A stretch of 57,596 bases of DNA from Croceifilum oryzae (GTDB taxonomy: Bacteria > Bacillota > Bacilli > Thermoactinomycetales > Thermoactinomycetaceae). The number at the start of each line of letters is the position of its first letter. Positions within the stretch are counted from its first letter, which is position 1. The stretch covers positions 1 through 57,596 of the forward strand of contig NZ_JAUSUV010000017.1 in the NCBI RefSeq assembly GCF_030814315.1. Reading direction: 5' to 3'. The translations under genes and the position numbers were made by a program. The notes beneath the pieces were generated by a model, which searched no databases, was not told the DNA's origin, and saw only the letters and a list, made by a program, of their open reading frames with translations. Shown here piece by piece: positions 48,693 to 55,670 of the stretch.

Positions 48693-49187
48693 TTGAACAG
48701 CAGAAGTAGTATCGTTTTTCCCTTTATGCTCGTAATGTCATTTTTTTCACTTGTAGTACCACATACAATTGAAATATTAAAAGATATACTTCATCCATTG
48801 GATGGATATATTCATACATTTTTGCAATTGGCTATTCCGATTCTTATTGTAATTTGTGGAATCGGCTTTTATATAAGAATCGTAGGCAGTATACGGATTA
48901 AGAATGAAATTTGGTGGCAAATAGACGAGGTGCTTTCCCGATGGCATAAAATAGGAACTAAATGTGGGAATTTTGCGTTCACATGGTTGTTTGCCTTTGT
49001 AGTTGGAAGCTATATACTGGACTTTTTCGATGGAACAGAAGTTATACAAATGTTGTTTCAATCACATAGGGTAATACCAAATCTGCTTGTAGCAATCTCA
49101 CTTATAGGTATCCCATCACTATTTGTTTATCAAACATTCATAGCTAGGAAATCACCATTGTCAACCCAATATAGAGGAGACTTATAA
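48693..49187 (+). CDS. Membrane protein of unknown function (164 aa)
   Basis: TTG 48693 follows GGAGAGG. About four hydrophobic helices (~8-25, ~45-65, ~92-110, ~130-147). The N-terminal helix may be a signal anchor. Short polar loops; no known motif. It overlaps or abuts the next gene by 1 bp and may form a complex with it. Confidence 0.7.
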   Translation: MNSRSSIVFPFMLVMSFFSLVVPHTIEILKDILHPLDGYIHTFLQLAIPILIVICGIGFYIRIVGSIRIKNEIWWQIDEVLSRWHKIGTKCGNFAFTWLFAFVVGSYILDFFDGTEVIQMLFQSHRVIPNLLVAISLIGIPSLFVYQTFIARKSPLSTQYRGDL

Positions 49188-49188
49188 T

Positions 49189-49722
49189 ATGTCAAAAAAG
49201 GATTTAGCGTTAATCCCTATAGCAATACTTGCACCTTTTTTAGTTTTAGCTGCTTCATGGTACAGTACTAGCTACATATATCAAATATTCCATTTTCTAA
49301 AGTGGAATATACCGTTTCATTATTTCGAGTTCAAGACTTTCAGCATACCGGGTGTAATAGTATGTGCTGCCGCCATGATTGTGATGTATTATCTAGTGGT
49401 GGTTGTGCGAAGATCTAGGATAAAGCTTCAACAAGTAACAACAGTAATCGTTACTGTATTATTTCTAATTCCTTGGCTCGCATCCTTTTTAATTAATTAC
49501 ACGTTTAACAATTCGTTATATAAGGTGTATCATAATCACCAGCCTACAAATAAGGTATTGTTGGATATCCGTAAGGACCAGTATTTTGTTGGTACGTATG
49601 ATAAAGGTGTTTTACTTCCATGTTTTTCGTTTGAAGAAACTGAGGGAACCTCTATAGGAGGAATAAGCAATAAAGAAGTGTTGAAGCCCTATGAAGGCAA
49701 TGAAGAGAAATGTACCAACTAA
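49189..49722 (+). CDS. Membrane protein of unknown function (177 aa)
   Basis: ATG 49189 lies one base after the stop of the partner gene, with AGAGGAG upstream. Four hydrophobic helices (~8-28, ~55-75, ~85-105). The C-terminal ~70 residues are extracytoplasmic or cytoplasmic and have a Cys (CFSFEET) and the end KCTN. Unknown. The pair after HigBA could be immunity or transport, but there is no sequence evidence. Confidence 0.7.
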   Translation: MSKKDLALIPIAILAPFLVLAASWYSTSYIYQIFHFLKWNIPFHYFEFKTFSIPGVIVCAAAMIVMYYLVVVVRRSRIKLQQVTTVIVTVLFLIPWLASFLINYTFNNSLYKVYHNHQPTNKVLLDIRKDQYFVGTYDKGVLLPCFSFEETEGTSIGGISNKEVLKPYEGNEEKCTN

Positions 49723-49731
49723 AGTTAATGT

Positions 49732-49760
49732 CATCCTGTATTTCGAGGATGGCTTTTCTT
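49732..49760 (+). terminator. Weak terminator
   Basis: CATCCT and AGGATG with a 8-nt loop, followed by GCTTTTCTTG. Ends the membrane-protein pair. Confidence 0.55.
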
Positions 49761-49832
49761 GTTATATGTAGAGCTATTTTCGGAAACAATTATCTGTGAC
49801 ACTATTTTTTCTGTGACAGGTGGTTGATTGAT

Positions 49833-50210
49833 TTGATTAGATCGAAAAAATGTCTTGTTTGTCTATCTCCCTTCGCATTCAAGCGTTGGGATGCAGAGTT
49901 CTGTTCCGCTACATGTCGACAGAGGGCCTCCCGTGATCGGCGTAAAGGAGTATTCGTGCCAGCATGGACAGACTTTGGAGTCGTCCACTTGCATGATCCA
50001 TTTACTCTCCATTCTGAGATCCACAAATATAAACGGCGCACACTGATCGACAATATAAATGACACTGAATGGCGTGAACAAATCCGTGATAACATGAGTA
50101 GATGCCATTCTATCCTGTTCATTTGTTACGATCAGGACGACATGTATATAGTGGCTCAAGAGATCGAAAATCAACAAACCCAGTTTGCTACCAATGGACC
50201 TCTGTCTTAA
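49833..50210 (+). CDS. Zinc-finger protein (125 aa)
   Basis: TTG 49833 is preferred (AGGTGG nine bases upstream); TTG 49824 touches that site. The N-terminal KCLVCLSPFAFKRWDAEFC, then SATCRQRASRDRR, gives CxxC and CxxxC with a basic tail, as in small zinc fingers of the FCS/treble-clef kind. The rest is a mixed fold (HSILFICYDQDDMYIVAQE). Two copies of TCTGTGAC lie just upstream. No family. Confidence 0.65.
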   Translation: MIRSKKCLVCLSPFAFKRWDAEFCSATCRQRASRDRRKGVFVPAWTDFGVVHLHDPFTLHSEIHKYKRRTLIDNINDTEWREQIRDNMSRCHSILFICYDQDDMYIVAQEIENQQTQFATNGPLS

Positions 50211-50272
50211 TTATTGGAAAACGAGTTGATACCATGCGAAAGCTTCCAGCATGAACAAAGTGGGAGATACTG

Positions 50273-50788
50273 ATTGCCCACTCAAAATATATCGTCTCCC
50301 TATCCGAATATGTTTCATCCCATGAAAGAGTATGGGTACAATGCTTACGATGTGGCAAAGAATTTCAAGTAGCTCCACATAGGCTCTATCTAGGGATTAG
50401 TGATTGTGGCGGTTGTGCAATGAAAGATATGGAATCGGCAGCCAATAGATTCTATATGAAATGCCTCAAGAACTTCATATACTGTTCAGACGAGTATCAA
50501 GGAAAGAACACACATTTAACAGTTCAACATCTGACCTGTAAAACTGAATATAAAATCCAACCATCCCGATATATGTACGGAGAATATTCCAGGGCTAGGT
50601 GTCCGAAATGTTCCCCATATGTGAATAAATTACTCAGACATCATGCTAGAGGCAGGATTTCCTCACATGATTTACTTGGGATCGTCAAAAGTAATGGATG
50701 GGAAACCCGATTAGATGACCTAGAGTATGAACTGCTGGATAGAGATTTCAAAGTATACTCCAAAAACAAAAAAGCCCCTAATCGTTAA
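50273..50788 (+). CDS. Zinc-ribbon protein with uncertain start
   Basis: The reading frame with WVQCLRCGKEFQ, DCGGCAMKD, VQHLTCKTEYKIQ and RARCPKCSPY (two likely zinc sites) is open from 50255 to 50788. No ATG/GTG/TTG occurs before ATG 50420, which would cut off the first zinc site. ATT 50273 is six bases after GTGGGAG and is a possible rare start (171 aa). Alternatively ATG 50234 starts the gene but a TGA at 50252 interrupts it, making it a pseudogene. Gene content is likely real, start is not certain. Confidence 0.5.
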   Translation: MAHSKYIVSLSEYVSSHERVWVQCLRCGKEFQVAPHRLYLGISDCGGCAMKDMESAANRFYMKCLKNFIYCSDEYQGKNTHLTVQHLTCKTEYKIQPSRYMYGEYSRARCPKCSPYVNKLLRHHARGRISSHDLLGIVKSNGWETRLDDLEYELLDRDFKVYSKNKKAPNR

Positions 50789-50795
50789 GGGCCTC
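50774..50795 (-). terminator. Terminator of the 50804 gene
   Basis: GCCCCTAA pairs with TTAAGGGC; the minus strand then continues GGGGCTTTTTTGTTTTTG, a good intrinsic terminator. It overlaps the end of the 50273 gene. Confidence 0.7.
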
Positions 50796-50803
50796 ATCTC
50801 TTT

Positions 50804-51223
50804 TTAACCTTGGGTCATGGTGACAAATCTGTTGATTTCTTCTCGTCGCCTTATTTTAGACATCTCCCAAAGTTCTTCTTCCGTATAAGGCGATGGATAT
50901 AACTTGAAGTATAAAGCAATTTTTTCTTTTGTATAATTTTCGTCTGCATGGTCAATAAATCCATTTTCACTATTCTTAACCGTCCTTGCATGAAAATCGG
51001 CCATATCATCCAGTATCCAACGGAACATTGCGCTGGCAATATGATTATGTTCAGAATTAGATAGATTCCCCATTACATGCCTGCTATAACACCCTTCACA
51101 CACAACCCTTTCACTATCTTCTCTTTTAATAACCTTAGATCCAAAAGGATTATCGCAATCGGCACAATGAATCTGTTCACCCTGCTCAAGTGTTTCCCTA
51201 AGCTTTTGTTGTAACCAACTCAA
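50804..51223 (-). CDS. Zinc-ribbon protein (139 aa)
   Basis: ATG 51223 begins MSWLQQKLRETLEQG. Residues ~19-45 are HCADCDNPF and VVCEGCYSRH, a four-Cys site. A DNA- or protein-binding helical domain follows (NHIASAMFRWILDDMADFHA). Note the HigA antitoxin also begins MSWLQGI, perhaps coincidence. Unknown. Confidence 0.7.
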   Translation of the reverse strand: MSWLQQKLRETLEQGEQIHCADCDNPFGSKVIKREDSERVVCEGCYSRHVMGNLSNSEHNHIASAMFRWILDDMADFHARTVKNSENGFIDHADENYTKEKIALYFKLYPSPYTEEELWEMSKIRRREEINRFVTMTQG

Positions 51224-51315
51224 TCAAATACACCCTCCTTTAAATGATTCGATTTATCTCGTGGCAGTTTTCCTCTGACATGTGCTTTCCAACTCCACCT
51301 TGTCATCCAACATAT

Positions 51316-51336
51316 AGGGGGGCTGAAAAAGCCCCC
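51316..51336. terminator. Hairpin after the 51363 gene
   Basis: GGGGGCT-GAAA-AAGCCCCC at 51316-51336. There is no T-run on the minus strand, so it may be a processing or weak stop signal. Confidence 0.45.
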
Positions 51337-51362
51337 ATGATATCCCACCTATGATTAATCAG

Positions 51363-51608
51363 TTAGCTCACCATTTCTTGCTTAATAGCTTTTGTTACTC
51401 TTCTGTTTTCACTCATGCGATCCTTGAATTCCTCAATCTCTCCTTGCAGAAATTCCATATAGTCAGTACCGTTTTCATTTGAACCTAGTAACTCTTCTTT
51501 TCCTTCTAATAACTCTTCATCAGCGGCATATGAATTATCTAACTCATCCAATAGGATATAAATGTCTTTCTTTGATAATGTAATGTTGATTTCATCCTGT
51601 CTAATCAT
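51363..51608 (-). CDS. Unknown acidic protein (81 aa)
   Basis: ATG 51608 is eight bases after ATAGGAGGGG. A strand-helix start (NITLSKKDIYILLDELDNSY) is followed by an acidic helix. The upstream ATG 51749 overlaps the preceding gene and lacks a ribosome site. Unknown. Confidence 0.65.
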   Translation of the reverse strand: MIRQDEINITLSKKDIYILLDELDNSYAADEELLEGKEELLGSNENGTDYMEFLQGEIEEFKDRMSENRRVTKAIKQEMVS

Positions 51609-51648
51609 AAAACTTCCCCTCCTATCCTTGAACATCTTGTATGATTGA

Positions 51649-52191
51649 TCAGTTAGTTCGCCTTTCTGTAAAGTACATATGGTGTATCGTCTCAACATCT
51701 TCCAATGTATGGTTCCACAAAAATTCATCCATGCTTTCCTCTCTACCAAGTTGATTCAATATAGAGACTAAATCCCTGTACAATATATCAAAACTACCAA
51801 AACGTCCAGTTAGCTTAACACAAGCCGCCATATCTTGATTTAGGATCTGAATCACTCGTTCTAATACAATCATTGGAACCTCTTGATAATTTGAGGTGAT
51901 CGGGATAAGCTTATCTCCTTTTTTCTTACAAACAAATTCATACACTTTCCTTGGAGCTTTTTTTACAATTGATACGAGAGCAAATATGGACTCCTGAAAT
52001 CGTATGTCTATCTCAAAGTCTTTCAATTCGTGTTTGACAAGCTTAATTGGTTCTTCTTCCATAATATCGTCAAAGTTAACTATGAGATAATTAATCCCAT
52101 CCGGTACTACAGATTCTTCAACTTCACCTTCTGTTATGGATATAACTAGTGGTACTTCTTCAACAATTAATGGATTAAGTATGTTTGTCAT
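51649..52191 (-). CDS. Unknown protein (180 aa), paralogue of 52715-53095
   Basis: ATG 52191 follows GGAAGGGAA. Residues ~30-125 (INYLIVNFDDIMEE; FEIDIRFQESIFALVSIV; KVYEFVCKKKGDKLIPITSN; PMIVLERVIQIL) match the layout of the 52715 protein (VIIDYSDIDAD; FYIDVEFKTSTCFAMIFI; YDLICQCEGEKLVYVSPN; PEPILERAYQM). An alpha/beta domain of unknown role, with an extra C-terminal ~55 residues. The two lie back to back, each after a regulon promoter. Confidence 0.65.
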   Translation of the reverse strand: MTNILNPLIVEEVPLVISITEGEVEESVVPDGINYLIVNFDDIMEEEPIKLVKHELKDFEIDIRFQESIFALVSIVKKAPRKVYEFVCKKKGDKLIPITSNYQEVPMIVLERVIQILNQDMAACVKLTGRFGSFDILYRDLVSILNQLGREESMDEFLWNHTLEDVETIHHMYFTERRTN

Positions 52192-52232
52192 TTCCCTTCC
52201 CCTCTCATTTCCTCTATCTGACTAATCCTTCC

Positions 52233-52448
52233 CTAGAAGCTAAATATTTCTATAAAACAAGCTCCACAGGTTCTAGAGATTATCAACTCACGATCATCTT
52301 CTGATAGATATGGAAAAGCGTTCTGAACCAATGCACCTGCTTCATATTGATCCAGACTAGATGGAAGAACCTCCAGTGAAAATGTTGTTTCACATTTAAA
52401 GCAAGTGACATCCAAACTAACTTTTTCTTCCGAAGCGTGTTTTTTCAT
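52233..52448 (-). CDS. Small zinc-ribbon protein (71 aa)
   Basis: ATG 52448 has AGGAGAG upstream. Cys pairs TCFKCETTF and TCGACFIEI form a ribbon separated by an acidic loop. First gene after promoter P8, followed by 52191 and 51608. Unknown. Confidence 0.7.
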   Translation of the reverse strand: MKKHASEEKVSLDVTCFKCETTFSLEVLPSSLDQYEAGALVQNAFPYLSEDDRELIISRTCGACFIEIFSF

Positions 52449-52543
52449 ACGTTTGCACTCTCCTAGTTATATTTTGCTTTCAAGAAGTGCAACAAGGCTT
52501 TCACAACGCTCTGTTGTCTCTTCCCTATCGTTCTTATATTCTT

Positions 52544-52572
52544 ATTCTACATTATAAAGGGAATAATGTCAA
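52544..52572 (-). promoter_or_regulatory. Regulon promoter P8
   Basis: TTGACA (52567-52572), 17 bp, TAGAAT (52544-52549), with CCCTTTATAATG. It drives 52233, 51649 and 51363. Confidence 0.85.
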
Positions 52573-52658
52573 CTCTTTATAAAAGATATTTTCTATCATC
52601 CTACATATTTTTTCATTTTATATAAGTAGATAACTTAATTAAAAAGAAAATAATAAAG

Positions 52659-52687
52659 TTGATTAATTACCCTTTATAGTGTAGAAT
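52659..52687 (+). promoter_or_regulatory. Regulon promoter P9
   Basis: TTGATT (52659-52664), 17 bp, TAGAAT (52682-52687), with ACCCTTTATAGTG. Divergent from P8. It drives 52715. Confidence 0.85.
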
Positions 52688-52714
52688 ATAGATATAAAGA
52701 AGGTGGTAGATATT

Positions 52715-53095
52715 ATGAGTAAATTCGTTGAAACGATTCAACCAACTGTTGTTTGTGTTGATGGTGGCAGTGCCTGGATCGGGGCTAAATCTCCAAATAC
52801 TCCTTGTCCAGTGATTATTGATTACAGTGATATTGATGCAGATGAGACAGAAGATACAAAAGAAGAAGAGATACTTATTAATGGAAGCACCTTTTATATT
52901 GATGTTGAATTTAAAACTTCAACATGCTTCGCAATGATTTTCATTAGTAGAAGAGATGGCACTTGTTCACAGGAATATGATTTGATTTGCCAATGTGAAG
53001 GTGAGAAACTGGTTTATGTTTCGCCTAATTGTTTGGAGCATCCATTGCCAGAACCCATTTTAGAACGTGCTTATCAGATGGTACATGCATTCTGA
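52715..53095 (+). CDS. Unknown protein (126 aa), paralogue of 51649-52191
   Basis: ATG 52715 has GAAGGTGG upstream; GTG 52703 is too close. It shares the alpha/beta layout of the 52191 protein but has no C-terminal extension. Acidic (DIDADETEDTKEEE). Unknown role. Ends at a terminator. Confidence 0.65.
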   Translation: MSKFVETIQPTVVCVDGGSAWIGAKSPNTPCPVIIDYSDIDADETEDTKEEEILINGSTFYIDVEFKTSTCFAMIFISRRDGTCSQEYDLICQCEGEKLVYVSPNCLEHPLPEPILERAYQMVHAF

Positions 53096-53131
53096 TGGAT
53101 GAACTTATCGAAATGATTTCCATGTAAAACG

Positions 53132-53158
53132 AAGGGACTCTGATGAGTCTCCTTTTTA
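53132..53158 (+). terminator. Terminator
   Basis: AGGGACTC (53133-53140) and GAGTCTCC (53145-53152), followed by TTTTTATATC. Ends 52715. Confidence 0.75.
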
Positions 53159-53189
53159 TATCATCACAACATAAAATTATATAATATAG

Positions 53190-53218
53190 TTGACTAATTA
53201 CCCTTTATGGTGTAGAAT
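53190..53218 (+). promoter_or_regulatory. Regulon promoter P10
   Basis: TTGACT (53190-53195), 17 bp, TAGAAT (53213-53218), with ACCCTTTATGGTG. It drives the operon 53250-55312. Confidence 0.85.
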
Positions 53219-53249
53219 ATAAATATAAACACGCTAAGGGGAGACATCA

Positions 53250-53633
53250 ATGGAACACAACATCATCGTAGTAGGTAAACACCGATTCCTTCCAGAAAGC
53301 TACTCTCTACCCGTTACCATCAACATTTCAGATATTACGAATCAAGACCTAGTTAAGAGTGCTGTGGAGGATTCGCTCCCCTCCTACTATCAGAAGAATT
53401 ATGATATCTCGTTTGATAGCAACTATATTTTTGAAACACCTGTTAAGGAGAGTTTCATAGAGCCAGATACTATACATCGGCTCACCATGAAGGAGAAGTA
53501 CCTTCGTATCATCCGAAAAGCACTATCTCATTACCACCATGATCTAGACTTCGATGAGATAGACCCCGATGAGATACATGAGCAAGTTGAAATAGAGGAT
53601 GTTGCAAAACTCCTCCACGACCTTAGTAACTAA
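53250..53633 (+). CDS. Unknown acidic protein (127 aa)
   Basis: ATG 53250 follows AAGGGGAGA. Beta-like start (NIIVVGKHRFLPESYSLPVT) and acidic helical end (DLDFDEIDPDEIHEQVEIED). No known domain. First gene after promoter P10. Confidence 0.65.
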   Translation: MEHNIIVVGKHRFLPESYSLPVTINISDITNQDLVKSAVEDSLPSYYQKNYDISFDSNYIFETPVKESFIEPDTIHRLTMKEKYLRIIRKALSHYHHDLDFDEIDPDEIHEQVEIEDVAKLLHDLSN

Positions 53634-53703
53634 ATATTATTTATCAGGGGGAAGAAAATCCTTCCTCCTCCATCCCCTACTAACTAAAAAGGAGATAGTT
53701 AAT

Positions 53704-54579
53704 ATGAAAAAGCTTGCTTTGTGGAATGATTTATTGATTGATCAGAGAGAAATCGAAGAGGTATATGCATTGGATAAATCTTGTACCATCATTGAGGGTA
53801 TTCCTTTCGATCATGTAACAGAATTGAATGAAAGATTGAAGGTTTATGAGGAACAACATGCGCACTACTCCATGTGTAATTCTGTTCCTCTAGATGTCGA
53901 CGATTTTTTAAAATGGGAAGGTTTTGAGGAACATGAGTTTACTTTGAAAAAGCCAACCGTAAATGGAGAACCGCTTGATGATTTCCTCTTGTACTGTGAT
54001 CTCGATTCAAAGTTTTACTACTCTGGAAAACTTGAAATATCATACGTGTATAGATGGTTCAATGGGGATGAATGGAAGTATGAGCTATATGACACCATAA
54101 CCGAAGAAATCATGATGGAAACAAGTGAGGATTGCATCATCTTAGAAGGAAAAAACCAACAAGTATACAAGGTTTTTACAATGGATGAGGAAAATGTGAA
54201 GGTAAGGGATACGTACCTAATCACTTTTAAGAGTGATTGCCCAAGAGAGCATATATCTGGAAAGGTTTTAGAGAAAGGGGACTTAAAAAAGCATCTTACA
54301 GAATTGGGTTGCAACGTTGATGAGTATATGAAATCAATCTTTCGCTTGGGACGTGAGCAAGAAGATACACGTACACAACCGAGCCAGACTAAAATCATTT
54401 TAACTTCGTATGATCGTAATCTAAAGATAAATCATTGTGATTTACAACAAATAATTACTAAAAAACTTGATTATGCCACAATCAAAGACTTTCTGGATGA
54501 GTACACCTATGATGATGTTGAATACATCCGTTCTTGTGCAGAAGATGCAGAACTACACACAGAATGGATCAAGAATTAA
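53704..54579 (+). CDS. Unknown protein (291 aa)
   Basis: ATG 53704 follows AAAAAGGAGATAG. Acidic, alpha/beta, with DDFLKWEGFEEHEFTLKK, RWFNGDEWKYELYDTI and CPREHISGKVLEKGDLKKHL. No recognised domain or catalytic motif. Second gene of operon P10. Confidence 0.65.
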   Translation: MKKLALWNDLLIDQREIEEVYALDKSCTIIEGIPFDHVTELNERLKVYEEQHAHYSMCNSVPLDVDDFLKWEGFEEHEFTLKKPTVNGEPLDDFLLYCDLDSKFYYSGKLEISYVYRWFNGDEWKYELYDTITEEIMMETSEDCIILEGKNQQVYKVFTMDEENVKVRDTYLITFKSDCPREHISGKVLEKGDLKKHLTELGCNVDEYMKSIFRLGREQEDTRTQPSQTKIILTSYDRNLKINHCDLQQIITKKLDYATIKDFLDEYTYDDVEYIRSCAEDAELHTEWIKN

Positions 54580-54615
54580 CAAAAACAACCACTCAATATG
54601 ACAAGGAGAATCAAA

Positions 54616-54903
54616 ATGGAATCAAAATCAACTCTATTAAATGGGCAACAAGTCGCCCAACTGCATAAGGAAATCCCTAAGGAAGATAAATATATATACA
54701 AAGTATTCAAGCTACCTAAGAGAGAGTTTTTAGAGCGATTAGGATCGAGGATCGACTCTGAGGGAGTCATGATTACAAAGGAAGATGCATTTGAGCATGT
54801 AGACAATGTAACTGGGTATGTGTTAGGCGATTGCATTGGTCATCAAATTGCTGATGAAGCCGAATTTTATGAAGATGATCTCATACGTGTATACAAAAGA
54901 TAA
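54616..54903 (+). CDS. Unknown protein (95 aa)
   Basis: ATG 54616 lies six bases after AAGGAGAA; ATG 54598 precedes that site. An acidic, helical protein (QQVAQLHKEIPKEDKYIYK; DAFEHVDNVTGYVLGD). Third gene of operon P10. Unknown. Confidence 0.65.
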   Translation: MESKSTLLNGQQVAQLHKEIPKEDKYIYKVFKLPKREFLERLGSRIDSEGVMITKEDAFEHVDNVTGYVLGDCIGHQIADEAEFYEDDLIRVYKR

Positions 54904-54917
54904 AGCTATATAACATT

Positions 54918-54950
54918 TAAGCCGAGTGTTCCTTGGGATATCTTGGCTTA
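54918..54950 (+). terminator. Hairpin between 54616 and 54989
   Basis: TAAGCCGAG and CTTGGCTTA with a 15-nt loop; no T-run. A weak attenuator in operon P10 is possible. Confidence 0.4.
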
Positions 54951-54988
54951 GATGTTGATAAAACAAGCTAAATAGAGGAGAATACATT

Positions 54989-55312
54989 ATGCCAGCGGAT
55001 AAATCACAAGAATTTATGCACATACAACACGATCTACAAATGCTAATTTTAGCTTGTACATGCATAGGTGAATCTCACTCGTTTTCGGTTGAATATCTAT
55101 TCGATTGCACACAGTACGACGAATCCTTTGATGAACTAGCTTCAAGATACATAGCTTTAGGAAAAGAACTACATCAAGAGCTAACATTTTCTATACCGCA
55201 TCCTACACAGAAACACTTATCATCTGTGGAAATCTATCACGATGAAGAATCCGATTATTGGTCTTACAAACTAATAGCTAGTAAAGCCACCTCATTTGGA
55301 GAAGGGGGTTAA
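54989..55312 (+). CDS. Unknown protein (107 aa), end replaced by dispersed element
   Basis: ATG 54989 follows AGAGGAGAA. Helical (LQMLILACTCIGESHSFSVE; LASRYIALGKELHQELTF) with a beta end (SVEIYHDEESDYWSYKLIA). The last residues and TAA lie within the 5' edge of copy 3 of the dispersed element, so the natural C-terminus may be lost. Confidence 0.6.
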   Translation: MPADKSQEFMHIQHDLQMLILACTCIGESHSFSVEYLFDCTQYDESFDELASRYIALGKELHQELTFSIPHPTQKHLSSVEIYHDEESDYWSYKLIASKATSFGEGG

Positions 55313-55510
55313 AGGGGAAATTTTGAGATGCTTTTACTCAAAAATTCTCCTTTAACCTCGCAGATCAAGGCAAGGTGATTTCCCTTGGCGCAGACCCTTG
55401 CCAAATAGAACCAGTCCCGAAGCTTATGTCTCACCTTCCCTCTAACGGGAAGGGGTGCCTAGCGGCGAGCGTGAAATCCCCCATGATTGGGGGCTAGGGG
55501 GTTGATCTTG
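55295..55510 (+). repeat. Dispersed structured element, copy 3 of 3
   Basis: Begins TTTGGAGAAGGGGGTT and ends GGGGGTTGATCTTG. The 5' hairpin uses GTTAAAGG/CCTTTAAC where copy 2 has GTGAAAGG/CCTTTCGC, a compensatory change. The CCTTCCC/GGGAAGG hairpin is kept. Sense to the overlapping 54989 gene. Confidence 0.9.
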
Positions 55511-55569
55511 TTAAAGGGCCTGTGACAAAAATATTTTCATAAGTTATACTGATGTAGAGTTAATCACTC

Positions 55570-55609
55570 AAAACGAGAAGTGAGGTTTCAACCCCTCATT
55601 TCTCGTTTT
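55570..55609 (+). terminator. Terminator
   Basis: AAAACGAGAAGTGAGG (55570-55585) and CCTCATTTCTCGTTTT (55594-55609) pair with one G-T, followed by GTTATTTTAG. Ends the rightward operon P10 and/or faces the EssB terminator. Confidence 0.85.
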
Positions 55610-55633
55610 GTTATTTTAGTAGCCTCCAACCTA

Positions 55634-55669
55634 AAAAAATAGACCCGGCCCATAATCGGCTGGAATCTA
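55634..55669 (-). terminator. Terminator of transfer operon A
   Basis: On the minus strand AATAGATTCCAGCC and GGCCGGGTCTATT pair imperfectly, then TTTTTTTAGG. It follows the EssB stop directly and ends the relaxase-to-EssB transcript. Confidence 0.75.
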
Positions 55670-55670
55670 T

